Positions 1 through 10,427 are shown, counted from the first letter of the stretch. The stretch is 39,444 nucleotides of DNA from Vibrio rotiferianus CAIM 577 = LMG 21460 (GCF_002741985.1 NZ_APHW01000100.1:1-39444); one strand, 5' to 3'. The notes: generated by a model from the sequence alone, not told the origin. Program-made: numbers and translations.

Positions 1-588
1 GAGCACTTTGCTGAAAACGACATGCTTATTTCTATGCCTATCTCACCACAAGCTCAGCGTAATAACCCTAATTTACCGACTCATTGGCAGGCACGCCTCA
101 TCCTCTATAAAGACCCAAAAGGTGAAATTGAAGGCTTTATAACTTCCCTTGTTGACCCTAAGAAGTACTCATTAGAAGATTTATTAGCTGTCTATTGGCA
201 ACGCTGGGAAATAGAAGAAGGTTACGGTGAGATAAAGCAAACTCAGCTACAAAGCGAGGTTACCTTGAGAAGTCGTTTTGCTGTTGGTGTTAGACAAGAG
301 CTCTGGGGAATACTGCTAGCGTACAATTTGGTGCGCCTAGAGATGATTCATATTGCTCAAGACGCCGATGTAAGCCCAACTAGAGTTAGCTTTACAGCGG
401 CAATAAACTTAATAGATACCCAGTTACGTTGGTTGGCACTTAGTCCTGATGGAACTCTACCGAGCAAACTCAAGCAAATGAGGGAAAGCATAAGTCACTT
501 CATTTTACCGGATAAAAGAAAGGACCGAACGTATCCACGTTCAGTCCTTTTTGTCCCTACAAAATATCCATTTAGATATAAGCATTAA
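1..588 (+). CDS. IS4-family transposase, C-terminal part (5' truncated by window edge)
   Basis: DDE transposase that cuts and pastes the IS4-type element. The frame is open from base 1; the first in-window ATG (base 22) is probably internal because the protein lacks the first two catalytic aspartates. Counting from that ATG, the IS4 signature Y-x2-R-x3-E-x6-K is intact at Y58, R61, E65 and K72, and E65 would be the third DDE residue. The C-terminus ends in a basic tail shortly before the terminal inverted repeat, as is usual for IS4 elements. The visible part has no frameshift or stop, so the copy may be functional. Confidence 0.88.
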   Translation, partial: EHFAENDMLISMPISPQAQRNNPNLPTHWQARLILYKDPKGEIEGFITSLVDPKKYSLEDLLAVYWQRWEIEEGYGEIKQTQLQSEVTLRSRFAVGVRQELWGILLAYNLVRLEMIHIAQDADVSPTRVSFTAAINLIDTQLRWLALSPDGTLPSKLKQMRESISHFILPDKRKDRTYPRSVLFVPTKYPFRYKH

Positions 589-609
589 TGCTTATCCGAA
601 CGGCATTAT
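1..609 (+). mobile_element. IS4-family insertion sequence, right-hand part only
   Basis: The window opens inside an insertion sequence. The transposase frame is already open at base 1. About twenty bases after its stop there is a plausible right terminal inverted repeat: read inward from 609 on the minus strand it begins ATAATGCCGTTCGGATAAG, which resembles the start of classical IS4 ends. An 18-bp perfect palindrome (ATAAGCATTAATGCTTAT, about 577-594) spans the transposase stop codon. The left end and target duplication lie outside the window, so the exact right boundary (about 609-611) is an estimate. Confidence 0.75.
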
Positions 610-650
610 CTCACCAGAGAAGGGTTTTGTTTATATAGAGCGGCTCATGA

Positions 651-1829
651 CTAACGCCAAACGCCCCATTCTCCTGTGGTTCCTGGCTCTTCACCAGTTG
701 TCCACCACTGCGCAGTCCATTCACGGCCGTTGTGCGTCACGACATCGCCTTGGTTGTACACCGCATCTTTGTTCCACAAGTTGGTTGGATCAACCGGTGG
801 TTGGGTATCACCTTTAGTCAATGATAACGCATAGCTAAAGTTGGCATTCGGAGCCAGCACTTGGTTTGCGTAGATATTACTGCTATCGAACATGTAGTGC
901 TTCATCGCTTCATGCCAAATACCTACGTACCAATCACCGGTTTGTTGTGAGTTAAATTGATCCGCCAGCTCTGCAGCCCACGTCGTGGTGTTGTTAGTAC
1001 TGATTGGCAGTGACAGATCGACGATCTCGCTGCCTGTTGCATTGAAGGTGCGGAAACGCACCGTATCACCCGACTCTACTGGGCCAAAGCCTTGTGCCAC
1101 AAAGTAGCCAAGAGAAGTCAGGTTGTTTGCGGGATCGGTAGGGTCAACTGGGTCAGTTGGTGGTGTGGTGCCATTGCCGTTTAAGGTAATGTCACTACAG
1201 TTGTAGAAGCCTTCACCAGCCACATCGATGCGTTGCCAACGAGTGTAAAGAATCGCATCACCCGAGCGGTCTGCTGGGAAAGTTACCTGCATGCGGTAGC
1301 GCTTCTCGGCATCTACATACACGTCACCAGCGGTATCGATCAGTTCTAAATCGTCCCAAGTCAGTGGCTGCGTATCGTCATAAGTGGGTTTAGAAAGATA
1401 GAACTCCCAATAAGAAGGGTTGTGCGGCGCTTTACCAAAGAACACCAATTCGATTTGGTTGTTCGCATCTGGCGTCACGCTAGTACGCTGCCAATTTGGC
1501 GATGGGATATTCAAACCTTTCTTGGCGGCATCACCTGCAGAACAAAGTTCGCCATCACGAACAATGGCTTTCACGTGTGCCATATCGCGGTAGTTCGGCA
1601 CGTTGGCAGCAATCTCACTACGTTGTACGAAAGGGTAAGCCCCCGACTCGTCATAAGCGGCCTGACATGCTTGGTTTGGAATTTCATTGGTCCAAAATCC
1701 ACCGTCTAAATAACAGGTGTTTTGGCGTGCGCTTGGAAACTCGACCCAACCGTGGGCACTGACGTTAAAAGAGCTTAAAGCAACAATTGCACCCAAGCTT
1801 GCAAGAGGAAGCGTTACGTATGATTTCAT
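651..1829 (-). CDS. Secreted AA10 lytic polysaccharide monooxygenase with C-terminal chitin-binding domain
   Basis: Copper enzyme that oxidatively cleaves crystalline polysaccharide, most likely chitin, outside the cell. A signal peptide of about 25 residues ends in V-S-A, followed directly by His26 in HGWVEFPS; this mature N-terminal histidine is the first ligand of the copper brace. A plausible second ligand is His85 in MAHVKAIV. The AA10 domain runs to about residue 210 and is followed by a Thr/Pro/Asp linker, a beta-rich middle domain (about 225-335) that I cannot name, and a CBM5/12-type module (about 350-392) with the aromatic AYNQGD-like and EWTAQWWT motifs. The second of two adjacent ATGs (1829) is preferred because AAGGA lies six bases upstream of it. 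The IS4 end lies 41 bp past the stop. Chitin as substrate is inferred from the module combination. Confidence 0.9.
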   Translation of the reverse strand: MKSYVTLPLASLGAIVALSSFNVSAHGWVEFPSARQNTCYLDGGFWTNEIPNQACQAAYDESGAYPFVQRSEIAANVPNYRDMAHVKAIVRDGELCSAGDAAKKGLNIPSPNWQRTSVTPDANNQIELVFFGKAPHNPSYWEFYLSKPTYDDTQPLTWDDLELIDTAGDVYVDAEKRYRMQVTFPADRSGDAILYTRWQRIDVAGEGFYNCSDITLNGNGTTPPTDPVDPTDPANNLTSLGYFVAQGFGPVESGDTVRFRTFNATGSEIVDLSLPISTNNTTTWAAELADQFNSQQTGDWYVGIWHEAMKHYMFDSSNIYANQVLAPNANFSYALSLTKGDTQPPVDPTNLWNKDAVYNQGDVVTHNGREWTAQWWTTGEEPGTTGEWGVWR

Positions 1830-2042
1830 CATTCATCCTTAAATTTTCTGACTCACTGCTCACGGACCGAACAGCGACTTAGAAAAATTAGCAGGATGCG
1901 ATTATTTAGAAGGTGAGAATAAATGCTCGAATTGTCAGATTGACGACTGCTTTCCAGCATTTTATGTGGACTTTACTCACACTCGACTGACTCTTTCGAG
2001 TCACTTCAAAATTGGCGTGCTACAAAATCGTAGGCTTTAGAA
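1830..2042. other. Gene-free spacer between LPMO and Lrp-type regulator
   Basis: This spacer holds the upstream region of the LPMO gene and the downstream region of the Lrp-type gene. The only clear structure is a short perfect hairpin, TGACTC-TTTC-GAGTCA, around 1989-2004. It has no T-run, so it is a weak terminator candidate at best. Confidence 0.4.
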
Positions 2043-2483
2043 CTAACGCTCGTCTTTTGGCGTGTCCATTACCACCATGGTTGTGATGGCTTTGACGTGT
2101 TCGCATTCTCCCAACACATCGGCATGAAAGGTTTTGTATGCCGCAAGATCTTGGGTTTCGACCCTTAATAAGTACTCGTTGGCACCAGTGATGTTGTGGC
2201 ATTCCACTACCTCGTCAACAAAGCGCACGTGGTCTTCAAAACCAAGCTGGGCCTGTTTAGAGTGAGAAGCGAGACCAATCGACACATAAGCAATAAAACC
2301 GACGCCCATTTGCTGATTATCCAACACCGCCCGATAGCCTTTTATCACGCCCTTACGCTCCAAATCTTGCACACGACGCAAAGTCGCGGATGGCGATAAT
2401 CCAACTCGCTCAGACAGCTCCACGTTGGAGATTCTTCCGTCTGATTTCATTACTTGCAATATTCTTTCGTCAAGCCTATCCAT
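2043..2483 (-). CDS. Lrp/AsnC-family transcriptional regulator
   Basis: Small DNA-binding regulator (146 residues, normal for the family) that typically senses an amino acid. The N-terminal winged helix-turn-helix spans about residues 4-55 (DERILQVMKSDGRISNVELSERVG start, then SPSATLRRVQDLERKG), and the C-terminal RAM effector-binding domain about 65-140, with the family-typical CHNITGANEYLLRV stretch. A Shine-Dalgarno-like AAGG lies just before the ATG. It is divergent from a LysE/RhtB exporter 148 bp away, a common arrangement in which the Lrp-type protein controls export of the amino acid it senses. The ligand cannot be told from sequence. Its identity as global Lrp is unlikely because it is shorter and too divergent from the Lrp I know. 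Confidence 0.9.
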   Translation of the reverse strand: MDRLDERILQVMKSDGRISNVELSERVGLSPSATLRRVQDLERKGVIKGYRAVLDNQQMGVGFIAYVSIGLASHSKQAQLGFEDHVRFVDEVVECHNITGANEYLLRVETQDLAAYKTFHADVLGECEHVKAITTMVVMDTPKDER

Positions 2484-2631
2484 GGTGACCTTTTATTGTT
2501 TATCTGACGTATTTTCATCAAATAAAAGCACAAAATTGATGTCACTTCTACCTATCATTGTTCTCGACTAGTCAAGACAACCATCTTTCGCCTGAGTGCA
2601 CGCAGGCAAAACAAAAATGCAGGAACACACT

Positions 2632-3216
2632 ATGGAATACCATCAACTTGGTGCGCTGGCACTGTTTGCGTTTGTCTCGACTTTCACTCCGGGACCAAAC
2701 AACATCATGCTTATGACTTCTGGCGCAAACGTCGGCTTTAAGCGCACTATCCCACACATGTTAGGTATCACTCTGGGCTTTGGTGCGATGCTGATTTTGG
2801 TTGGCATTGGTCTTATGAGCTTGTTTCACACGTATCCGATCACGCATAAGATTCTTAAGGTTTTGAGCCTGACATACTTGGTGTACCTCACTTACAAAAT
2901 TGCCACCAGCAGCAAAACAGAAGTCAAAGATGATTACCGCCCAATGAGCTTTTTAGGTGCAGTTGCATTCCAATGGGTGAATCCGAAAGGCTGGTCAATG
3001 GCACTTACCGCCATCACCGTATACAGCAGCGGTGGATCTTGGCTAGAACTGGCTTCCATCGCTGGCATCTTCTGCTTAGCAAACCTACCTTCTGTGACTT
3101 TTTGGACCGCCGCTGGTATCCAACTTCAACGCTGGCTCACCACACCAAAACGGGTAAAAGGCTTCAACTATGGCATGGCTGCGCTTTTGCTTTTATCAAC
3201 TATCCCAATGATATAA
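2632..3216 (+). CDS. LysE/RhtB-family amino-acid exporter
   Basis: Inner-membrane translocator predicted to export amino acids. The 194-residue protein has about six hydrophobic segments and the family hallmark near the N-terminus, FVSTFTPGPNNIMLMTSGANVGFKRTIPHM in essence (T-PGPNN then G-x3-G-x6-P). A later QWVNPKGW motif is also typical. The frame stays open upstream to a GTG at 2596, but I chose ATG 2632 because AGGA (2621-2624) sits at good spacing and the extra residues are polar and non-conserved. The divergent Lrp-type gene is the probable regulator. Substrate unknown. Confidence 0.9.
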   Translation: MEYHQLGALALFAFVSTFTPGPNNIMLMTSGANVGFKRTIPHMLGITLGFGAMLILVGIGLMSLFHTYPITHKILKVLSLTYLVYLTYKIATSSKTEVKDDYRPMSFLGAVAFQWVNPKGWSMALTAITVYSSGGSWLELASIAGIFCLANLPSVTFWTAAGIQLQRWLTTPKRVKGFNYGMAALLLLSTIPMI

Positions 3217-3494
3217 ATGATAAAAAGCACGGATAAATGTGATTGATACCAAGTTTTGGCTAGTCCTTTGTTCGGTAAGTACAAATAATCGCCACTTCCA
3301 TGGATAGATTGGGTCATAGTAGCAACAGCAGTGACAAGAATATTAAAAACCCTCAAACATAAACCCTATCGATATATTCGATTTTGGCTTCTCTTTCACT
3401 GCTTTGTCGCTTTCATTCTTTAATAGCGACTATCGATTCACTCTGACCGACAAGCACGATGCTGACTGGTCCGTCACACAAGGAGCGTTATACA
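3217..3494. other. Gene-free spacer upstream of S9 peptidase
   Basis: AT-rich spacer of 278 bp. It presumably holds the end of the exporter transcript and the promoter of the peptidase gene. I see no convincing terminator, operator palindrome or small ORF with a ribosome binding site here. Confidence 0.4.
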
Positions 3495-5417
3495 ATGCGT
3501 ACTCGCAAGCTTATTCTTGCTACCGCTTTTGGCCTGCTACTCGCGGGTTGTAGCCAAACTTCGACCACGACGACTGCCGAAGTTATCCCACCGGAATATC
3601 CTGTAGATTACTTCTTCCGTAATGCTGAAGTCTCTAGCTACCAAATCTCTCCAGCTGGTGATTACATTTCAATGATGAAACCATGGCAAGACCGTAAAAA
3701 CGTCTTTGTACATCCTGTAGGCAAGCCAGAGGATGTTAAACGCATTACGTCAATCACTGGTCGTGACATCGCTTACTACTATTGGGTTGGTGATGACACC
3801 GTAATTTACTCACGCGATACTGGCGGTGATGAGAACTTCTACCTCGTCACGGTGAACGTTAAAACAGGTGAAGAGAAAACCATCACACCAACATCTGGTG
3901 TAGTGGCTTATGTCATTGACACTTTAGAAAGCCAGCCAGACGACATTCTTATCACGACTAACGAACGTAACCCGCAAGTGTTCGATGTTTACCGCCATAA
4001 TTTAAAAACTGGCGAGAATACACTGGTGGCGCAAAACCCGGGCAATGTCCGTTACTGGGGTACCGACCACGATGGTAATATCCGTGTCATTTCAACCTCT
4101 GACGGTGTCAATACTGCGGTACTGTATCGTGATAGCGTGGATGAAGAGTTCCGCCCATTGAAGAACCTCACTTTCAAAGAAAGCTTCTCACCAATCTCGT
4201 TCACACCAGACAACAAGAACTTGTATGTCGCTTCTCGTATTACCCGCGATAAATCCGCGATTATTGAATACGATGTGAAGGCAAATAAAGAAGTACGCGA
4301 GATCTTCTCTCATCCAGAAGTAGACGTCACTAATGCGAGCTACTCCAATGCACTTAACAAGCTTACGACGATCTCTTATGTAACGGACAAGCGTCAGTAT
4401 CATTTCCTAGATAAGGGCTATGAAGAGACTTTTGAGCGTCTACAAGAGAAGTTACCTGGGGTTGAAATCTCAGTAAACAACTCAACTCGAGATGAAAGTA
4501 AAATGATCGTTGTAACCTACAGCGATGTCGACCGTCCAAATTACTATTACTACGATCGTAATACGGATACGCTTGAGAAACTGGCAGCAAATGCTCCTTG
4601 GCATAAACCAGAACACATGGCACAGATGAAGCCAATCACTTACACCGCTCGTGATGGCGAAACCATTCACGGTTACTTAACGCTGCCAAAAGGTCGTGAG
4701 GCAAAAGGCTTACCACTGCTTGTGTTGCCGCATGGTGGTCCTTGGGCTCGTGATCACTGGGGCTTCCAACCTGAAGTTCAGTTGTTTGCAAACCGTGGTA
4801 TCGCCGTCCTACAAATGAACTTCCGTGGTTCAACCGGTTACGGCCGTGAATTCTGGGAGAAATCATTTAAACAATGGGGTCAATCAATGCAAGATGACAT
4901 CACTGATGGTGTTAAGTGGACGATTGACCAAGGCTACGCACGAGATGGTGAAGTCTGTATCTACGGTGCATCATATGGTGGTTACGCCACATTGGCTGGT
5001 GTGACGTTCACACCAGACCTATACAAGTGTGGTATCGACTATGTTGGCGTTTCTAACCTGTTCACCTTCATGGATTCTATTCCACCATACTGGGCACCTT
5101 TCCTAGCTATGCTTCATGAGCAAGTGGGTAATCCAGAAGATCCTAAAGATGCGAAGATGATGAAAGCCTACTCACCAGTGTTCCATGTTGACCAAATCAA
5201 AGCTCCTCTATTGGTTCTACAAGGTGCGAAAGACCCACGCGTAGTGAAGAGTGAATCTGATCAGATCGTTAATGCTCTACGCGACCGCGGTGTTGAGGTG
5301 GAGTACATCGTCAAAGAGAACGAAGGTCATGGCTTCCGCTCTCTTGAAAATCGTCTTGATGGTTACCAAGCGATGGATCGATTCCTGAAGACACATTTGT
5401 TAGAGCAAACGCAGTAA
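3495..5417 (+). CDS. S9-family (prolyl oligopeptidase-like) peptidase, lipoprotein
   Basis: Serine peptidase of the alpha/beta-hydrolase S9 group, predicted to trim peptides in the periplasm while anchored to a membrane. The 640-residue protein begins with a lipoprotein signal whose lipobox is LLAGC (lipidated Cys near residue 19). A beta-propeller-like region occupies about residues 40-385 and the hydrolase domain about 390-640. The triad is visible as Ser493 in GASYGGY, Asp580 in GAKDPRV and His612 in EGHGF; GGPWARD is the family's oxyanion region. The start is ATG 3495, preceded by AAGGAG at 3480-3485; a longer frame from 3459 would bury the signal peptide. A strong terminator follows. It appears monocistronic. 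Confidence 0.92.
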   Translation: MRTRKLILATAFGLLLAGCSQTSTTTTAEVIPPEYPVDYFFRNAEVSSYQISPAGDYISMMKPWQDRKNVFVHPVGKPEDVKRITSITGRDIAYYYWVGDDTVIYSRDTGGDENFYLVTVNVKTGEEKTITPTSGVVAYVIDTLESQPDDILITTNERNPQVFDVYRHNLKTGENTLVAQNPGNVRYWGTDHDGNIRVISTSDGVNTAVLYRDSVDEEFRPLKNLTFKESFSPISFTPDNKNLYVASRITRDKSAIIEYDVKANKEVREIFSHPEVDVTNASYSNALNKLTTISYVTDKRQYHFLDKGYEETFERLQEKLPGVEISVNNSTRDESKMIVVTYSDVDRPNYYYYDRNTDTLEKLAANAPWHKPEHMAQMKPITYTARDGETIHGYLTLPKGREAKGLPLLVLPHGGPWARDHWGFQPEVQLFANRGIAVLQMNFRGSTGYGREFWEKSFKQWGQSMQDDITDGVKWTIDQGYARDGEVCIYGASYGGYATLAGVTFTPDLYKCGIDYVGVSNLFTFMDSIPPYWAPFLAMLHEQVGNPEDPKDAKMMKAYSPVFHVDQIKAPLLVLQGAKDPRVVKSESDQIVNALRDRGVEVEYIVKENEGHGFRSLENRLDGYQAMDRFLKTHLLEQTQ

Positions 5418-5437
5418 ACAAGCTCCATTCTTCTATC

Positions 5438-5462
5438 AAGGGCACTTCGGTGCCCTTTTTTA
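5438..5462 (+). terminator. Rho-independent terminator of the S9 peptidase gene
   Basis: Perfect stem AAGGGCAC / GTGCCCTT around a TTCG tetraloop, followed by a run of T. It lies 20 bp past the peptidase stop. Confidence 0.93.
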
Positions 5463-5612
5463 TTCTCCCACCACTATCTTATAAAGCGGGACGACGAAGT
5501 GTTCATTTGAGCGAGGCGTACCGAAATTAAATCGCCGATTCTCAGATCAGAGTGTAAATTTAGATAAAGACACTATCTGCCTTGTTGAGATGCTGTTAAT
5601 CTTAGATGAGAA

Positions 5613-5627
5613 AGAGAATAGTTATCA
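5613..5627. promoter_or_regulatory. Possible weak Fur box upstream of the siderophore-interacting protein
   Basis: AGAGAATAGTTATCA matches the 15-base Fur core TGATAATGATTATCA at 11 positions by eye. It lies 24-38 bases before the start codon of a gene expected to be iron-regulated. The match is imperfect, so this is only a suggestion. Confidence 0.3.
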
Positions 5628-5650
5628 AACGTAGTGAAATGTGAATTAAA

Positions 5651-6424
5651 ATGAAAAAGAAACCACAACCAAAAAGCCTCGTTGTCATCAACACACAAGC
5701 GGTAACACCGAACATGCAGCGCATTACCCTGCAAGGTGAGGCACTAGGCAACTTCCCACAAGATTGTGAAGGCAGCTACATCAAGCTGCTGTTCAACGAA
5801 ACTGGTGGCACGGACATTCAAGGCTTCTCTGAAGAGAACCGTCCGGTTATGCGTACCTACACCATTCGTCGCTTCGATCCACACGCGTGCACGATTGAAG
5901 TCGATTTCGTGCGCCACATTACTAAAGACTTACAATGTGGTTTTGCCGCGCGTTGGGCGATGTCTGCAAAAGAAGGCGACACCATCAATATCGCCGGTCC
6001 TGGCAGTATCTCGAACCTAAACATTGAAGCGAATTGGTTCTTTATGGCTGCGGATATGACGGCGTTGCCAGCGCTATCAGCGAAGATTCGCACTCTGCCG
6101 GAAGACGCAAAAGGCTATGCCGTGATCAGCGTGATTTCTGAAGCGGATATCCAAACTCTCGAAGCACCAGCAGGTATGGAAATTCATTGGGTCACCGAGC
6201 AATCACTCGAAGATAAGGTCCGCGCACTAGAATGGAAAACAGGTGAAGCAGCAGTGTGGTGTGCTTGTGAGTTCGACTCAATGCGCGCGCTACGCCAATA
6301 CTTCCGTAACGAAAAAGAAGTGGAACGTGAAAACCTTTACCTCAGCAGTTACTGGAAACAAGGCGTATCAGAAGATGGCCACAAGGTCATCAAGCGCGAA
6401 GATGCGGAATTAAACGAGCAGTAA
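5651..6424 (+). CDS. Siderophore-interacting FAD/NAD(P)H ferric-chelate reductase (ViuB-like)
   Basis: Cytoplasmic flavoprotein predicted to reduce ferric siderophore complexes so that iron is released as Fe(II). The 257-residue length matches the SIP family. The FAD-binding signature R-x-Y-T is present as RTYTIRR at residues 68-74, followed by a beta-strand with EVDFVRH and the phosphate-binding GFAARWA region. The C-terminal NAD(P)H-binding half carries WCACEFDSMRALRQYF and ends with SYWKQGVSEDGH, typical of this family. No siderophore biosynthesis or transport genes lie next to it. The ribosome binding site is poor. A weak Fur-like site lies just upstream. It is probably a single-gene unit. 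Confidence 0.9.
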   Translation: MKKKPQPKSLVVINTQAVTPNMQRITLQGEALGNFPQDCEGSYIKLLFNETGGTDIQGFSEENRPVMRTYTIRRFDPHACTIEVDFVRHITKDLQCGFAARWAMSAKEGDTINIAGPGSISNLNIEANWFFMAADMTALPALSAKIRTLPEDAKGYAVISVISEADIQTLEAPAGMEIHWVTEQSLEDKVRALEWKTGEAAVWCACEFDSMRALRQYFRNEKEVERENLYLSSYWKQGVSEDGHKVIKREDAELNEQ

Positions 6425-6445
6425 CTTCCACTTGCCACAAAAAAA

Positions 6446-6482
6446 TAAAGCCAAGTTGCTACATGAAAACTTGGCTTTTTCA
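6446..6482. terminator. Bidirectional terminator between siderophore-interacting protein and LysR gene
   Basis: Stem AAAGCCAAGT (6448-6457) / ACTTGGCTTT (6469-6478), flanked by A-run on the left and T-run on the right. It can serve both converging genes. Confidence 0.88.
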
Positions 6483-6500
6483 ATGGATTGAGTTCATCAC

Positions 6501-7370
6501 TCAGCTCATATTTTCAGCTAAGAAATCAATCAGTAAGCGTACTTTTGGCGACAGGTTTCGGTTTTGCGGATACAGCGCCCAAATACCTTCGCGATCGTCT
6601 CGGTAATCGGTTAACACTTCCACCAGATCGCCATTGTCTAACGCTTCTTGTACGTAGTAGTCCGGCAATTGCACTAAACCTAAACCTCGCTTTGCCGCAT
6701 CAACCAAAGCAAAACCACTGTTGCACTTAATACGACCAGAAACACGAAGAGACTTCTCACGCTTCTGCTCTTTGAAGTGCCAATAGTCAGCGGTACCCAC
6801 CAAGCATTGGTGATGACTCAGTTCAGACAAGGTATGCGGCTCACCAGATCGCTCTAAGTAAGCGGGGCTGGCACACACATACAGCTGACGCGATGACAGT
6901 CGCTTGGCGATCAAACTTGAATCTTGCAAACGTCCCAGACGAATCGCCACGTCGACGCCTTGCTCAATCAAATCTAACTTTTGGTTAGTCAGATTCAAAT
7001 CCAAATTCACTTGCGGGTACTTTTCTAAAAATTGGTGCAGCAAGGGAGCAAGATTCATTTCTCCATAGGTCACAGGTGCAGTGACTTTAAGCAGACCTTT
7101 CGGTTCTGCCTGCATCTGCGTTACCGCTAACTCTGCTAGCTCTAAGCCTTCGACAAGATGCTTACACTGTTGATAATAAAGCTGCCCCGCTTCAGTTAGC
7201 GACACTTTACGCGTAGTACGGTGAAGCAATTTCACAGCAAGACGCTCTTCCAGTGCTGATACACGACGGCTGATTTGTGCGACCGATGTTTTCAGCTTAT
7301 TGGCTGCGCCAGTGAAGCTGTTGGTTTCTGCGACGGCGACAAACTCGCTGACGCCTTCCCAATTCGCCAT
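6501..7370 (-). CDS. LysR-family transcriptional regulator
   Basis: DNA-binding regulator of 289 residues, a normal LysR length. The winged helix-turn-helix covers about residues 1-60 (TNSFTGAANKLKTSVAQISR followed by RVSALEERLAVKLLHRTTRKVSLTE in pieces), and the periplasmic-binding-protein-like co-inducer domain about 90-285. The ATQ-like variant and overall wording place it in the CrgA-type subgroup. AGGATC precedes the ATG. Upstream on the same strand is a GNAT gene, 68 bp away, with no terminator between them, so they could be co-transcribed. No divergent target gene is adjacent, so the regulon is unknown. Confidence 0.92.
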   Translation of the reverse strand: MANWEGVSEFVAVAETNSFTGAANKLKTSVAQISRRVSALEERLAVKLLHRTTRKVSLTEAGQLYYQQCKHLVEGLELAELAVTQMQAEPKGLLKVTAPVTYGEMNLAPLLHQFLEKYPQVNLDLNLTNQKLDLIEQGVDVAIRLGRLQDSSLIAKRLSSRQLYVCASPAYLERSGEPHTLSELSHHQCLVGTADYWHFKEQKREKSLRVSGRIKCNSGFALVDAAKRGLGLVQLPDYYVQEALDNGDLVEVLTDYRDDREGIWALYPQNRNLSPKVRLLIDFLAENMS

Positions 7371-7438
7371 GGTTTTGATCCTATGGAATTCTACTTATTG
7401 TGTATTCTCACACAAACTGAAATGTGGAGAAAACCTGT

Positions 7439-7951
7439 TTAAAAAGGATAGCCGACTAAATGAACGGTCTGTTGTGGCCAAATGATTTTGAGAGAGCATA
7501 CCATGGTCTCATCAGTACAGACCCAATGATTCGCGGTAACTTCCATCTCCAAGTTATTGATGGGCTGATAACCACTGGATTGATAAACCGAGGTGAGACC
7601 AAACAGAACTGAAAACGCATCGCCTCTTTCTAACGCGTCCTTATGAACAGCCTCAAGCAATATTTTTACTAGTCCCTGCCCCCGTGAACCCGGATCGACG
7701 CAGACTTCAGCAATACCACAAATAGGAAAGGATTGGTCATCAATCATGACTTGCTTTTCATGCACAGCAACATGGGCGGCAAGTCTATCGCCATCCCAAA
7801 GTAGGTAGCGGTGGCGAGGCATTTCATTAAAATAGCGTTGGGTTTGAAAGATTTTGTCTTGCTCCTTGGTGAAGCAAGTGGACAGCAAAGCTCTTAACTT
7901 AGCATCGAGTTCTTGGGTGACTTCATCATCAAGCAAGTATTCAAAGCGCAT
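7439..7951 (-). CDS. GNAT-family N-acetyltransferase
   Basis: Acetyl-CoA-dependent N-acetyltransferase, 170 residues. The acetyl-CoA pyrophosphate-binding loop is seen as VCVDPGSRGQGL (about residues 105-116), preceded by the strand ICGIAEV. The C-terminal half carries LFGLTSVYQSSGYQPI, the usual beta-6/beta-7 'Y-x-x-x-G-Y/F' feature. GAGGT precedes the ATG. It sits between the arylamine acetyltransferase gene, from which it is separated by a terminator, and the LysR gene. The fold resembles GNATs annotated as aminoglycoside 2'-acetyltransferase-like, but no substrate can be assigned. Confidence 0.85.
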   Translation of the reverse strand: MRFEYLLDDEVTQELDAKLRALLSTCFTKEQDKIFQTQRYFNEMPRHRYLLWDGDRLAAHVAVHEKQVMIDDQSFPICGIAEVCVDPGSRGQGLVKILLEAVHKDALERGDAFSVLFGLTSVYQSSGYQPINNLEMEVTANHWVCTDETMVCSLKIIWPQQTVHLVGYPF

Positions 7952-8019
7952 GATTTACCTCATTTATTTCGCATAGTTAAAGGTAAACTTTTGATTTGTG
8001 CCTTACCGAGAGGCAGCGC

Positions 8020-8052
8020 AAATAAAAAAGCACAGACTGAGCTGTGCTTTAC
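8020..8052 (-). terminator. Terminator of the arylamine N-acetyltransferase gene
   Basis: Stem AAAGCACAG / CTGTGCTTT (8027-8035 with 8042-8050). On the minus strand it is followed by TTTTTTATTT, 80 bp past the stop of the upstream gene. Confidence 0.85.
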
Positions 8053-8129
8053 ATTTTTGAGCCACTAAGTAAGGAAATTGGAGCTAACGCGATGTTTGAA
8101 GTCTCAATTAGAGTGCGATTCGTCCACAG

Positions 8130-8936
8130 TTACGACTCTTTCAATGGTTTTAAAGATGAGTAATCAGCATCAAGATCGATACCAAAGTGGGTTTTGAGCG
8201 CAGATAGATACGTTTGTCCGGCTTCTAACTCAATTTCAACCACTTCACCATTTGCTCGGTACTTTAAACTGTAATTGAGCAAAGTAATGATTCCGCTATC
8301 TGTCGCCAGCGCTGCCACTCGGCTGGAAGTAAAATGTGAGTTAGGCGATGTGGAGGTGTAATGATTGCCACACACGATGTCTCCATCGAATACGTGTTCA
8401 AAGTCTAAGCTGTATAAATCAATCCATTGTTCCGCGTCGTCATAGGATTGAACTTGCAACATGTAACCGACCAACTCATGTTCGACAAAACGGAACGTTT
8501 GTAAGTCAGTATGAATGGCTTGATTTAGTACAAATGGCAGCGGTGCACGTGGCGTGTTCGAACCGAACCCTACATCAACGATCCACTTATCTTCTCCCAT
8601 GGTGACCAAAGTGAACTGATGAGTTCTGCCCGATGGCGTGCCAGACAAATGAACGCGCCCCAATAACGGTCGCGCATCAAAACCGATGGTCTGCAACACC
8701 TTCAACAACAGCGCATTCAACTCAAAGCAGTAGCCTCCGCGTTCTTGATAAATCAATTTGTCGATAATCTCTTGCTCTGAAATAGAAATGCCGCGCCCAA
8801 GCGCAATATCAAAGTTCTCAAAAGGCAAACGACGATGCTGAGCATTATGCAGCATTAACAAGGTATCACTGCTGACATCCAGTGATTGGGTGACGCCCAT
8901 TTTATCTAAGTAAGCCTGTAAATGTGTTTGGTTCAT
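8130..8936 (-). CDS. Arylamine N-acetyltransferase
   Basis: Cytoplasmic enzyme that transfers acetyl from acetyl-CoA to arylamines and hydrazines. The 268-residue length fits the NAT family. The cysteine-protease-like triad is fully visible: Cys70 in RGGYCFELN, His106 in GRTHQFTL and Asp121 in IVDVGFG; the early motif LPFENFDI is also conserved. It is on the minus strand, divergent from frmA across a 291-bp spacer, and ends at its own terminator. Physiological substrate in vibrios is not known. Confidence 0.93.
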   Translation of the reverse strand: MNQTHLQAYLDKMGVTQSLDVSSDTLLMLHNAQHRRLPFENFDIALGRGISISEQEIIDKLIYQERGGYCFELNALLLKVLQTIGFDARPLLGRVHLSGTPSGRTHQFTLVTMGEDKWIVDVGFGSNTPRAPLPFVLNQAIHTDLQTFRFVEHELVGYMLQVQSYDDAEQWIDLYSLDFEHVFDGDIVCGNHYTSTSPNSHFTSSRVAALATDSGIITLLNYSLKYRANGEVVEIELEAGQTYLSALKTHFGIDLDADYSSLKPLKES

Positions 8937-10376
<1,440 letters not shown>

Positions 10377-10427
10377 TCCAAGATAACGGTTCACGTAATG
10401 TGACTGATTATTTGAAAATTTGAAATA

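Noticed and set aside
3459..3494. Upstream start for the S9 peptidase
   Set aside because: It would put 12 polar residues before the lipoprotein signal; AAGGAG points to ATG 3495.
5613..5627. Confident Fur box
   Set aside because: Only 11 of 15 bases agree by eye, so it is listed as weak only.
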